A DNA stretch of 37,302 bases from Porticoccaceae bacterium (GTDB taxonomy: Bacteria > Pseudomonadota > Gammaproteobacteria > Pseudomonadales > Porticoccaceae). A program made the position numbers and the translations under genes. The DNA lies in contig PABE01000093.1 of NCBI GenBank assembly GCA_002702725.1, positions 1 to 37,302 of the forward strand. The letters run 5' to 3'. This document shows, one piece after another, positions 14,493 to 24,230 of this stretch (its first letter is position 1; each line of letters begins with the position of its first letter). A model generated the notes under the pieces. That model ran no database searches. It saw nothing but the letters and a program-made list of their open reading frames with translations, and was not told the origin of the DNA.

Positions 14493-15200
14493 ATGAGCGA
14501 TACAACAACACAACTGGAATCACTGTATCCGTTTCTGCACGGCGGCGTAAAAGACCGCAACCGTGAACGCGACGCCTTGCTCGAATCCGTGCGCCAGAAA
14601 AGTCAGCACAGCCTTGCTGTCAAGCAGACATTCTTCGATAACAATGATCAGGCAATCATTGACGCCGCCCGCGCCATTGCCGATATCTATCTGAATCACG
14701 GGCGCATGTTAAGCATGGGTAACGGTGGCTCAAGTTGTGACGCTTCGCACTTCGCAGTCGAGTTCCAGCACCCAATCACTGCAGGCAGACCCGCATTGCC
14801 GGCCATTAATCTGGTGATGGATACCGCCATGATCAGTGCGGTAGCCAATGATGTCGGCGCCCGACACGTATTCGTCAGACAACTAGAGGCACATGGCCGA
14901 GCGGAAGATGGTTTATTCGGCTTCTCCACCAGTGGCAATTCAGAAAATCTGATGTCCGCTTTCGCTAAAGCAAAAGATATGGGGCTGACCACGTTTGGCC
15001 TGGCTGGCGGTGATGGTGGTGAAATGAAAACCAGTGGCCTGGTTGATCATTGCTTCGTGGTGGAAACCGATTCAATTCATCGGGTACAGGAGGTGCATGT
15101 GGCGACCTATCATATTCTGTGGGATCTGGTGCATACCTTGCTCGCTGACCAGCGCGGCAAACTCGGGCTGAAAACCGAAGCAATGAGCAAGCCCGCATAG
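14493..15200 (+). CDS. GmhA-like SIS-domain protein within the hyp operon
   Basis: 235 residues, related to sedoheptulose-7-phosphate isomerase GmhA. The SIS fold spans about 50-215. It shows MGNGGSSCDASHFAVEF (about 73-89), the phosphosugar-binding STSGNSENL and a late EVHVATYHILWDLVH helix. The gene sits between hypC and hypD with no lipopolysaccharide genes nearby. GmhA-like genes occur at the same place in other group 2a clusters, so a hydrogenase-linked role is likely, perhaps binding a phosphorylated ligand during maturation. Whether it still has isomerase activity cannot be decided here. Its ribosome site is weak, so translation may depend on hypC. Confidence 0.88.
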   Translation: MSDTTTQLESLYPFLHGGVKDRNRERDALLESVRQKSQHSLAVKQTFFDNNDQAIIDAARAIADIYLNHGRMLSMGNGGSSCDASHFAVEFQHPITAGRPALPAINLVMDTAMISAVANDVGARHVFVRQLEAHGRAEDGLFGFSTSGNSENLMSAFAKAKDMGLTTFGLAGGDGGEMKTSGLVDHCFVVETDSIHRVQEVHVATYHILWDLVHTLLADQRGKLGLKTEAMSKPA

Positions 15201-15212
15201 CAGGAGAGCATC

Positions 15213-16376
15213 ATGAAATACGTTGACGAATTCCGGGATCCAGACAAAGCAAGGGCGCTTGTTCATGAAATCGAGTCACTTGCACAGCAACTGGATATTA
15301 CCCGCCAGCGACCACTTCAGTTGATGGAGTTCTGTGGCGGCCATACACACACCATTTTCCGCTATGGGATAGAACAAATGTTGCCAGACAGCATTGAACT
15401 GGTTCACGGTCCCGGCTGCCCGGTATGCGTCTTGCCCATGGGACGTGTAGACGATTGTGTCGCGCTCGCTGAAAGACCTAACGTCATATTCACCACATTT
15501 GGTGACGCCATGCGCGTTCCCGGATCAAGGAAAAGTCTGTTGCAGGCTAAAGCCGATGGCGCTGACATCCGTATGGTGTACTCGCCACTGGATGCGCTGG
15601 ATCTGGCAAATAACAACCCGGATAAGGAAGTCATTTTCTTTGCGCTCGGGTTTGAAACGACAATGCCCAGCACCGCACTGACAGTGTTGCAGGCTGAACA
15701 GGACAATATCAATAATTTTTCACTGTTCTGCAACCACATCACAACCGTACCAACCATAAAAGCTATTCTGGATTCCCCAGACATGCAGATTGACGGTTTC
15801 CTTGCCCCTGGACATGTCAGTATGGTAGTTGGTGAACGCCCGTTTGATTTTGTCGCAGAAACCTACGAAAAACCCATTGTTGTTACCGGCTTCGAACCTT
15901 TGGATATTCTGCAGTCTATCTGGATGCTGCTTAAACAGCTCAAAGAAAACCGCCACGATGTTGAAAATCAGTACGCCAGGATCGTGCCTGCTGATGGCAA
16001 TGCTGCTGGTCTGGATGCACTCAGCAAGGTATTTGAACTGCGTGAGTTTTTCGAGTGGCGCGGCCTCGGCTCCATTGATCACTCTGGCGTGAAAATGCGG
16101 GATGATTATGCGCAATACGATGCAGAAAGAAAGTTTTCGGTTCCCAACCTGAAAATTGCCGACCCCAAATCGTGCCAATGCGGCGAAGTACTCAAAGGAA
16201 CTATCCGGCCCTGGGAATGCAAGGTATTCGGTACACAGTGTACGACTGAAACACCAATGGGCGCCCTGATGGTTTCCACCGAAGGGGCATGTGCTGCCTA
16301 TTACAACTTCGGGAACCTTGATGAATTATTAAATAAGCGCAATCAAAAGTCGCAGCTCAGCGCTGCCAGTGCGTAA
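15213..16376 (+). CDS. hypD: Fe-(CN)2CO assembly scaffold HypD
   Basis: 387 residues. Conserved blocks include CGGHTH with Cys41, GPGCPVC with Cys69 and Cys72, and a C-terminal 4Fe-4S region (KSCQCG, WECKVFGTQC, EGACAAYY). With HypC it holds the iron while cyanides from HypE and CO are added. In the usual GPCMVS block the Cys is replaced by Leu352 (MGALMVS); the other C-terminal cysteines remain. The start follows CAGGAG. It is 12 bases after the SIS gene and 21 before hypE. Confidence 0.96.
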   Translation: MKYVDEFRDPDKARALVHEIESLAQQLDITRQRPLQLMEFCGGHTHTIFRYGIEQMLPDSIELVHGPGCPVCVLPMGRVDDCVALAERPNVIFTTFGDAMRVPGSRKSLLQAKADGADIRMVYSPLDALDLANNNPDKEVIFFALGFETTMPSTALTVLQAEQDNINNFSLFCNHITTVPTIKAILDSPDMQIDGFLAPGHVSMVVGERPFDFVAETYEKPIVVTGFEPLDILQSIWMLLKQLKENRHDVENQYARIVPADGNAAGLDALSKVFELREFFEWRGLGSIDHSGVKMRDDYAQYDAERKFSVPNLKIADPKSCQCGEVLKGTIRPWECKVFGTQCTTETPMGALMVSTEGACAAYYNFGNLDELLNKRNQKSQLSAASA

Positions 16377-16397
16377 TGATACACAGGAGGCATTCTG

Positions 16398-17468
16398 ATG
16401 ACTAACCCGTCGACGTCTGCAGTTCGACAACGCAGCGGGAAATGCCGCGCCGATACGATCACCATGGCGCATGGCAGTGGCGGCAAGGCCATGCGCGACC
16501 TGATTGATGACGTATTCGTCAGTACTTTTGATAATGACGAATTAAGCAAACTGGAGGATCAGGCGCGCTTTAGTCTGGGTAGTCTGTCAAATGCCGGTGA
16601 CAGGCTTGCGCTAACCACCGATTCCTATGTCGTTGACCCACTGTTTTTTCCAGGTGGCGACATCGGCAAGCTCGCGATTACCGGTACGGTGAATGATCTC
16701 GCGGTGGGTGGCGCCATTCCGCTGTATCTCACCTGTGGCATGATTATCGAGGAAGGTATGCTGGTCGATGAACTGCGTGCAATTACGGCATCCATGCGTA
16801 TGACTGCGGACAAGGCAGGCGTAAAGGTTGTAACCGGTGACACCAAGGTCGTGCCTCGCGGCGCAGCCGACAAACTCTTCATCAATACTGCCGGTGTCGG
16901 CGTTATTCCGGAAGGCGTCAATATCGCCAGCCACCGTGCACAACCAGGGGATATGGTCATCATCAACGGTTTCGTGGGCGATCACGGCGCTGCAATTGTG
17001 GATGCGCGTGGCGAGATGGCGTTGCAGAATACCATTGAAACAGATTGTCAGCCCCTCAATGGACTGATTCAGTCCATGCTGGAAGCGTGCCCGGATATAC
17101 ATTGTATGCGTGATGCAACACGGGGAGGTATTGCAACAGTACTTAACGAGTTTGCCGAAACCAGTGGCGTATGTATTCGCCTGAATGAAAATGCATTGCC
17201 TGTACGTGAAGAAGTCAGGGGGATGTGCGAAATTCTGGGGCTTGACCCACTCTATCTCGCGAATGAAGGAAAGCTCGTCGCTATCGTACCGTCAGAGTCA
17301 GCGCAAGATATACTGCAGGTGATGCGACAGCACCCGGCAGGTGAGAACAGCGCCATTATTGCCACAGTCGATGCTTCTCCTGCTTCTACCGTTATCTTGT
17401 CAACACTGTTTGGTGGCGAACGTATCGTCGATATGCTGGTTGGCGAGCAATTACCGCGCATTTGCTGA
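16398..17468 (+). CDS. hypE: cyanide-ligand donor HypE
   Basis: 356 residues. A PurM/AIR-synthase-like ATP-binding protein that dehydrates the carbamoylated C-terminal cysteine to thiocyanate. The chain ends PRIC, keeping the essential terminal Cys356. Nucleotide-site blocks ITMAHGSGGKAM, VNDLAVGGA and VTGDTKVV are present. The ATG follows CAGGAGG. Its TGA overlaps the start of the next gene. Confidence 0.96.
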   Translation: MTNPSTSAVRQRSGKCRADTITMAHGSGGKAMRDLIDDVFVSTFDNDELSKLEDQARFSLGSLSNAGDRLALTTDSYVVDPLFFPGGDIGKLAITGTVNDLAVGGAIPLYLTCGMIIEEGMLVDELRAITASMRMTADKAGVKVVTGDTKVVPRGAADKLFINTAGVGVIPEGVNIASHRAQPGDMVIINGFVGDHGAAIVDARGEMALQNTIETDCQPLNGLIQSMLEACPDIHCMRDATRGGIATVLNEFAETSGVCIRLNENALPVREEVRGMCEILGLDPLYLANEGKLVAIVPSESAQDILQVMRQHPAGENSAIIATVDASPASTVILSTLFGGERIVDMLVGEQLPRIC

Positions 17469-18055
17469 TGATGGCTTTACATAACAACACACTGGATCAT
17501 GTTGAAATACAGATCATGGTTCGTGGGCATGACAAAGAGATACGTGCGATTACTTTTGCAGAGGTACTGGAATACCATGAAGGGGATTCGTGGTTCGGCT
17601 GCGCTGTTGGTTTCAGGGCGATGCAGAAGGCCTCGGAACTGCTGTTTGACGACAACATCCTGGAGCAAGGCAATCTGTATATCGTCAGCGGGCACCCAGG
17701 CCCTGGTGTCAGGGACGCTATTGACTATCTGACTGGCTGCGTTAGTAGCAACAGATACCGTCTGCTTGATGAGGCCAACACGCAAGGCTGCAATCGAGAC
17801 ATGCGGTTTGAATGGTGGGTCAGCAACGGACGACAAACCGCACATGTTTTATTAAGCGATAGCATCGTACCAAATACGTTTTTTGATGTTGCCGAGCGTG
17901 TCACGTCAGACCAGGGCAGCGATGAGGATAAGCAGCGTTTCACTCTACTGAAATACGATTTATGTAATCAGCTGATGTCGATTTCACTCAATCAATGCTT
18001 CAGCGGTGTCTGTTTGAGCACACCCTTGACACCGGGAGACTTGCCCGATGCATGA
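17468..18055 (+). CDS. FmdE-like protein in the hyp operon
   Basis: 195 residues from ATG 17468, overlapping the hypE stop as TGATG; an ATG one codon later is possible. The region FGCAVGFRAMQKASELL followed by HPGPGVRDAIDYLTGCV resembles the FmdE domain (formylmethanofuran dehydrogenase subunit E family, GYRA ... DAIQ.LTGC). The usual N-terminal HGHxCPG is changed to YHEGDSWFGC and there is no C-terminal zinc ribbon. Cysteines are scattered (GC, TGC, QGC, plus late LC, QC and VC). No methanofuran enzymes are nearby. Position between hypE and hypA argues for a hydrogenase maturation or metal-handling role, by inference. The last eight bases overlap hypA. Confidence 0.75.
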   Translation: MMALHNNTLDHVEIQIMVRGHDKEIRAITFAEVLEYHEGDSWFGCAVGFRAMQKASELLFDDNILEQGNLYIVSGHPGPGVRDAIDYLTGCVSSNRYRLLDEANTQGCNRDMRFEWWVSNGRQTAHVLLSDSIVPNTFFDVAERVTSDQGSDEDKQRFTLLKYDLCNQLMSISLNQCFSGVCLSTPLTPGDLPDA

Positions 18056-18377
18056 GCTTGGCATAACACGCAATATCGTCGCCATTGTCAGTGAAAATGC
18101 AGGCGACAGGCCTGTTTCTCGCATCACACTCGATATCGGCAAACTGTCAGCAATCATGCCTGATGCAATTCGTTTCTGTTTTGATATATGCAGCAAGAAC
18201 ACGCCATTGGAAAACGCCCGCCTGGAAATCAACGAAATACCCGGACAGGGCCGTTGCGACATATGCGGAAAAACGATCGAACTCGAACAACCTTTTGGCC
18301 AGTGTGAATGCGGCAGCAGGCGCATAACCTGCATCGCTGGCGATGAAATGAAAATCAGAGAGATGGAGGTAATGTAA
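18048..18377 (+). CDS. hypA: nickel metallochaperone HypA
   Basis: 109 residues beginning MHEL, with the N-terminal Met and His2 as nickel ligands. The zinc site is formed by CDIC (Cys70, Cys73) and CEC (Cys86, Cys88); the second pair has one residue between cysteines, a variation known in the family. HypA delivers nickel to the large subunit together with HypB. It overlaps the FmdE-like gene by eight bases and its TAA is directly followed by the hypB ATG. Confidence 0.95.
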   Translation: MHELGITRNIVAIVSENAGDRPVSRITLDIGKLSAIMPDAIRFCFDICSKNTPLENARLEINEIPGQGRCDICGKTIELEQPFGQCECGSRRITCIAGDEMKIREMEVM

Positions 18378-19262
18378 ATGTGTACAACTTGCGGCTGCTC
18401 GGATGACGCACGAGCCAAATTGACTAATATGGAAACAGGTGATGTGGTGATGATCGATGAACATAGTCATCATCACCATCATGAATATAATCATAGCCAC
18501 GACCATCACCATCATGACGATGGTCATACTCACAGTCATGCACATGATCATCCTCACGACCATGCCCATACGCATGCCGGCATGCATGGAACGGCAATTA
18601 GCCTGGAGACCGAAATACTGGCAAAGAATGACAAACTCGCCGAGCGAAACCGGGGCTGGTTTGAAGGACGCAACATTCTTGCGCTCAATCTGGTGAGCTC
18701 ACCCGGCTCTGGAAAGACGACCTTGCTTGAGCGCACCATACGTGACCTGAGTAGCGAGATCCCCATCAATGTGATCGAAGGAGATCAGGAAACAGTCAAT
18801 GATGCGCAACGCATCAAAGATACCGGATGCCGGGTTGTGCAGATCAATACCGGTACGGGCTGTCATCTTGAGGCAGACATGCTTGCTAGAGGACTGAAAG
18901 ACCTTCAGCCACCATTACATTCTGTTGTCATGATTGAAAATGTCGGTAACCTGGTATGCCCTGCTTTATTCGACCTCGGCGAACATTGCAAGGTAGCCAT
19001 CTTGTCTGTAACAGAGGGCGAAGACAAGCCTGTTAAATACCCGCACATGTTCAGTGCTGCAAAGGTCATGCTGTTGAACAAGGCAGATCTGCTACCGCAT
19101 CTCGACTTCAATGTTGACCAGTGCGTTGATTATGCCCGGCAAGTTAACCCCGAAATAGAGGTCTTTATCGTCTCCGCGAAGACAGGTGATGGCATGACGG
19201 ATTGGTATGACTGGTTGCGCACAAACATACCTGCCACGTCTAAAGAAGAGGCAATAGTCTAA
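18378..19262 (+). CDS. hypB: nickel-binding GTPase HypB with long His-rich segment
   Basis: 294 residues. The N-terminal high-affinity site is CTTCGC at residues 2-7. About 20 histidines follow between residues 29 and 70, suggesting nickel storage as well as insertion. The G domain starts near 95, with Walker A SSPGSGKTT (about 107-115), an ENVGNLVCP metal site, and the NKAD guanine motif. It works with HypA in GTP-dependent nickel insertion. The TAA shares its last base with the ATG of the permease gene, so nickel import and insertion are coupled. Confidence 0.96.
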   Translation: MCTTCGCSDDARAKLTNMETGDVVMIDEHSHHHHHEYNHSHDHHHHDDGHTHSHAHDHPHDHAHTHAGMHGTAISLETEILAKNDKLAERNRGWFEGRNILALNLVSSPGSGKTTLLERTIRDLSSEIPINVIEGDQETVNDAQRIKDTGCRVVQINTGTGCHLEADMLARGLKDLQPPLHSVVMIENVGNLVCPALFDLGEHCKVAILSVTEGEDKPVKYPHMFSAAKVMLLNKADLLPHLDFNVDQCVDYARQVNPEIEVFIVSAKTGDGMTDWYDWLRTNIPATSKEEAIV

Positions 19263-19960
19263 TGGGCACGCTACTGCTATTAGGATTTTTGCTTGGTATG
19301 CGGCATGCGCTCGAGGCCGATCATGTTGCCGCTGTCGCCACACTAACCACATCCACCAATACCTTGGGCAGCGCCATTAAACAGGGCGCGGTTTGGGGTA
19401 TGGGTCACACCATAACCTTATTCCTGTTTGGCTCGGTAGTACTACTCAGCAACAGTATTATTCCCGAAGATATGGCACAAGCACTGGAATTTGCAGTTGG
19501 CGTTATGCTTATCGTGCTAGGTATCGATGTACTAAGAAAAATACTGAAAGACAAGGTTCACTTCCATGTCCATCAACATGGTGACTTACGGCACTTCCAT
19601 GCGCATAAGCACGCACCCGGCACAAGTCATAGTTCAGACAGTCACGAACACCGCCATGACAGATTCCCGCGAAAAGCCCTCTTCATCGGGCTAATGCATG
19701 GCATGGCTGGCTCCGCCGCACTGATATTACTAACACTGCACAACGTGACGTCAACCGCTACGGGTCTTTTGTATATGCTGCTCTTTGGCGCAGGATCGAT
19801 ACTCGGTATGGCAGCTCTGTCCGCCATTATTTTTATTCCATTACAGCATTCTGCTAAAACGCTGACATGGCTTAATAACAGCCTGCAGCTAATCGTGGGC
19901 TTGTTAACTACATCATTGGGCGCATTCGTGACCTATAGCATAGGCTCAAATTACATATAA
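19262..19960 (+). CDS. nickel permease, NiCoT/UreH-like
   Basis: 232 residues with about six membrane segments. The first helix has the NiCoT signature HX4DH in RHALEADHVAAV (His15, Asp20, His21), followed by GMGHTITLF in the second. A cytoplasmic His-rich loop (about 98-135, HFHVHQHGDLRHFHAHKHA) probably collects nickel. A LMHGMAGSAALILL segment in the second half is the other conserved metal-path block. It is the last gene of the hyp operon and overlaps hypB by one base. The likely job is nickel uptake for the hydrogenase; cobalt cannot be excluded. Confidence 0.88.
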   Translation: MGTLLLLGFLLGMRHALEADHVAAVATLTTSTNTLGSAIKQGAVWGMGHTITLFLFGSVVLLSNSIIPEDMAQALEFAVGVMLIVLGIDVLRKILKDKVHFHVHQHGDLRHFHAHKHAPGTSHSSDSHEHRHDRFPRKALFIGLMHGMAGSAALILLTLHNVTSTATGLLYMLLFGAGSILGMAALSAIIFIPLQHSAKTLTWLNNSLQLIVGLLTTSLGAFVTYSIGSNYI

Positions 19961-20028
19961 ATACGGTGACACGCACCAGATGCTCGGGCATCGTGATCCA
20001 GGATAATAACACTAAGTCTACGCTGTAA

Positions 20029-20853
20029 ATGCATAGAAAAGCCTGCTTGTATACTTCCGTACTGCTTTTGATTCCGTTGGCTTCACCAGTGACTGCAAAA
20101 GCGGTGGAATTTGAAGAATCGCGAAATGTAGAAATTGGTTCAGGTGGTAATATTAGACCTGAGAACCCATACAGGGGCAAACAAGAATATGAGCCAGAAT
20201 GGCACGCACACATGCTATGGGAGAGCCGTTATGTGTCAGAGGGAAGGGACAACCTTTCTGGTTCAGGCATATTGTCCGCTTCGACCGAATTACATTACAA
20301 AAACATCAATATTGTACCCTGGTTCGCCGAGGATACAAATTTTATGGAATCAACAAGTGCTGGCTATTCAGAGTTTAATCTGAATGTTGTCTATAGCTCA
20401 AAACCACTCGGAAACCTCGAATTATTTATAGGATATACTTACATCCATGCACGTGACTCAGATTCCAGTTCCAATGATAATGAAATCAGTCTTGACCTGG
20501 TATATCTCCTCCATGATCTACTTCAGATATCGTCTGGTATATATTATTCATTTGATGCTGGTGGCGCATTCACAGAAATAGCCGTATCAAAGGATATTCT
20601 TTTTGGTAATGCGCTTTCGATCAATATTCGCGCCACCATCGGTGTTAATGCCGGTTACGTAGCTGATGGTCATAATGGGGTAAACCATAATCAATTACTT
20701 GCCAGCGCATCTTATACGGCCAATAAAGCTATGGCGTTGCATACCTACATTGGCTATAACCAGGCGATTAATCAAGACAGTAGCCGCTATACCGGTGATG
20801 AATTCCTGGATGATTTTTTCTGGGTAGGGTTTGGCATAAGTAGTCAGCTGTAA
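20029..20853 (+). CDS. predicted outer-membrane beta-barrel protein
   Basis: 274 residues. A signal peptide is visible (MHRK, then YTSVLLLIPLASPVTAKA, cut near residue 25). The mature chain alternates polar and hydrophobic residues in strands about 8-10 long and ends in a hydrophobic strand (FFWVGFGISSQL), as expected for a small barrel. It recalls the WxSRYVSEG ... GYTY pattern of the TIGR02001/TorF-like family, but I am not certain. No ribosome site precedes the ATG. It is 68 bases after the permease, the gene nearest guaA, and is AT-rich like the island. A link to hydrogenase function is unproven. Confidence 0.75.
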   Translation: MHRKACLYTSVLLLIPLASPVTAKAVEFEESRNVEIGSGGNIRPENPYRGKQEYEPEWHAHMLWESRYVSEGRDNLSGSGILSASTELHYKNINIVPWFAEDTNFMESTSAGYSEFNLNVVYSSKPLGNLELFIGYTYIHARDSDSSSNDNEISLDLVYLLHDLLQISSGIYYSFDAGGAFTEIAVSKDILFGNALSINIRATIGVNAGYVADGHNGVNHNQLLASASYTANKAMALHTYIGYNQAINQDSSRYTGDEFLDDFFWVGFGISSQL

Positions 20854-20900
20854 GCAGATACAGATCTATTTACATGTATTCTTATTGCTGCTGATACCCG

Positions 20901-20915
20901 TCACTCCCACTCGAT
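20901..20915. repeat. guaA 3'-end copy of the flanking direct repeat
   Basis: TCACTCCCACTCGAT covers the guaA stop and last four codons. ACTCCCACTC is repeated at 131-140. If the hydrogenase region is an integrated island, this copy keeps guaA intact, as is usual for integrases that target the 3' end of guaA. Confidence 0.4.
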
Positions 20916-22475
20916 GGTGGCCGGCGGCTTGCCGGAGATGTCGTAGGTCACGCGCGAGATGCGCGGAATCTCGTTGATGATGCGCCGCGAGACGTGATCC
21001 AGGAACTCGTAGGGCAGATGCGCCCAGCGCGCCGTCATGAAGTCGATGGTCTCCACTGCCCGCAGCGCGACCACATAGTCGTAGCGCCGACCGTCGCCGG
21101 TGACGCCCACCGAACGCACCGGCAGGAACACGGCGAAGGCCTGGCTCACCTTGTCGTAGAGGTCGTGCTTGCGCAGTTCGTCGATGAAGATGAAATCGGC
21201 CAGGCGCAGGGTGTCGGCGTACTCCTTCTTCACCTCGCCCAGGATGCGCACCCCCAGCCCCGGCCCGGGGAAGGGGTGGCGGTAGACCATATCGAAGGGC
21301 AGGCCCAACTCGGTGCCCAGCTTGCGCACCTCGTCCTTGAACAGGTCGCGCAGCGGCTCGACCAGCTTGAGCTTCATCTTCTCCGGCAGGCCGCCCACGT
21401 TGTGATGCGACTTGATCAGGTGCGCCTTGCCGGTCTTCGAGCCGGCCGATTCGATCACATCGGGATAGATGGTGCCCTGGGCCAGCCAGTTGGCATTGCT
21501 CAGCCGGCCGGCCTCCTCGTCGAACACCTCGATGAACATGTTGCCGATGATCTTGCGCTTCTTTTCGGGGTCTTCGACGCCCTTCAGGGCCGTCAGAAAG
21601 CGATCCTCGGCATCCACCCGGATCACCCGCACGCCCATGTGCTCGGCAAAGGTGGCCATCACCTGGTCGCCTTCATGCAGGCGCAGCAGACCGTTGTCCA
21701 CGAACACGCAGGTCAACTGGTCGCCGATGGCCCGGTGCAGCAGCGCGGCCACCACCGAGGAGTCGACCCCGCCGGACAGGCCCAGCAGCACTTCGTCCTC
21801 ACCCACCTGGGCACGGATACTCTCGATGTGGTCCTCGATGATGTTGCCCGGCGTCCACAGGGCATCACAGCCGCAGATCTCCAGCACGAACCGGCTGAGG
21901 ATACGCCCGCCCTGGCGGGTATGGGTCACCTCGGGATGGAACTGCAGGCCGTAGAAGCCACGCTCGTCGTCGGCCATGCCGGCCACCGGCGCACCGGCGG
22001 TGCTGGCCATGAGCTTGAAGCCCGGCGGCATCTCGATGACGCGGTCGCCGTGACTCATCCATACATCCAGCAGCCCATGGCCCTCGGGACTGGTGTGGTC
22101 CTCGATATCCTTCAGCAGACGGGTGTGGCCGTGGGCTCGCACCTGGGCATAACCGTATTCGTGATGCTCGGCGTTCTCCACCCTGCCGCCCATCTGGAAG
22201 GCCATGGCCTGCATGCCGTAGCAGATGCCCAGCACCGGCACGCCCAGCTCGAACACCTGCTGCGGTGCGCGCGGCGAGGTCTCGGCGGTGACCGTCTCCG
22301 GCCCGCCGGACAGGATCACACCCCTGGGGCTGAAGATGCGGATATCCTCGGCTGCCATGTCGTAGGGATGGATCTCGCAGTAGACGCCGATCTCGCGCAC
22401 CCGGCGCGCTATCAGCTGAGTGTACTGCGAACCGAAGTCGAGGATGAGGATACGGTGGGCATGGATGTCGGTCAT
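20901..22475 (-). CDS. guaA: GMP synthase (glutamine-hydrolysing)
   Basis: 524 residues, the standard length. It converts XMP to GMP using glutamine ammonia. The N-terminal class I amidotransferase domain (about 5-200) has GGPETV, the nucleophile in GICYGMQ and the HPEVTHT pair. The ATP-pyrophosphatase domain starts near 205 with LSGGVDSSV. The dimerisation domain ends KPPATIEWE. The ATG at 22475 begins [20 protein letters not shown]; the longer open frame upstream runs into a repeat. Its 3' end faces the hydrogenase region and bears the possible attachment sequence. Base composition is GC-rich, so the composition changes right at its stop codon. Confidence 0.97.
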   Translation of the reverse strand: MTDIHAHRILILDFGSQYTQLIARRVREIGVYCEIHPYDMAAEDIRIFSPRGVILSGGPETVTAETSPRAPQQVFELGVPVLGICYGMQAMAFQMGGRVENAEHHEYGYAQVRAHGHTRLLKDIEDHTSPEGHGLLDVWMSHGDRVIEMPPGFKLMASTAGAPVAGMADDERGFYGLQFHPEVTHTRQGGRILSRFVLEICGCDALWTPGNIIEDHIESIRAQVGEDEVLLGLSGGVDSSVVAALLHRAIGDQLTCVFVDNGLLRLHEGDQVMATFAEHMGVRVIRVDAEDRFLTALKGVEDPEKKRKIIGNMFIEVFDEEAGRLSNANWLAQGTIYPDVIESAGSKTGKAHLIKSHHNVGGLPEKMKLKLVEPLRDLFKDEVRKLGTELGLPFDMVYRHPFPGPGLGVRILGEVKKEYADTLRLADFIFIDELRKHDLYDKVSQAFAVFLPVRSVGVTGDGRRYDYVVALRAVETIDFMTARWAHLPYEFLDHVSRRIINEIPRISRVTYDISGKPPATIEWE

Positions 22476-22501
22476 TGAGAATTCTCTGGATTTCAGGAGC
22501 G

Positions 22502-22588
22502 CGTCATTGCGAGCGAAGCGTGGCAATCTCGTGAATCGGGGTTCAACCTGTGAGAGATTGCTTCGTCACTGCGTTCCTCGCAATGACG
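22502..22588. repeat. REP/MITE-like palindromic repeat between guaB and guaA
   Basis: CGTCATTGCGAGCGAAG... at 22502-22530 is the imperfect inverse of 22554-22588 (GAGATTGCTTCGTCACTGCG, ending CAATGACG). The left arm lacks a few bases. The sequence belongs to the widespread GTCATTGCGAGGA...GCAATCTC class of dispersed bacterial palindromes. It would form a long hairpin in the guaB-guaA intergenic RNA. Confidence 0.85.
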
Positions 22589-22606
22589 AATCCAGGCGAT
22601 CGCGGG

Positions 22607-24094
<1,488 letters not shown>

Positions 24095-24108
24095 TCATCA
24101 AGGGCGCA

Positions 24109-24137
24109 ATTATAGGTTTTGCGCCCCGGCCGGTAAA
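24109..24137 (-). promoter_or_regulatory. sigma-70 promoter of guaB
   Basis: Read on the minus strand, TTTACC (24137-24132) and a perfect TATAAT (24114-24109) are 17 bases apart. Transcription should start near 24102. It lies between guaB and the divergent xseA. Confidence 0.7.
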
Positions 24138-24230
24138 CCGCAATCATGCTTTTGCCCGGCCCGGCCGGGTGGAAACAGCCCCTTGTTTCGCGGTGTGTTT
24201 TCCCACGCCCGGCTGCGGTATGATCGACCC

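Noticed and set aside
19979-19993. GATGC/GCATC mini-hairpin after the nickel permease gene
   Set aside because: Stem of only five pairs and no T-run, so not called as a terminator.
20994-22478. 494-codon open frame on the plus strand
   Set aside because: It is exactly antisense to guaA; composition (Leu/Ala/His/Gln-rich) is a shadow of GC-rich coding DNA.
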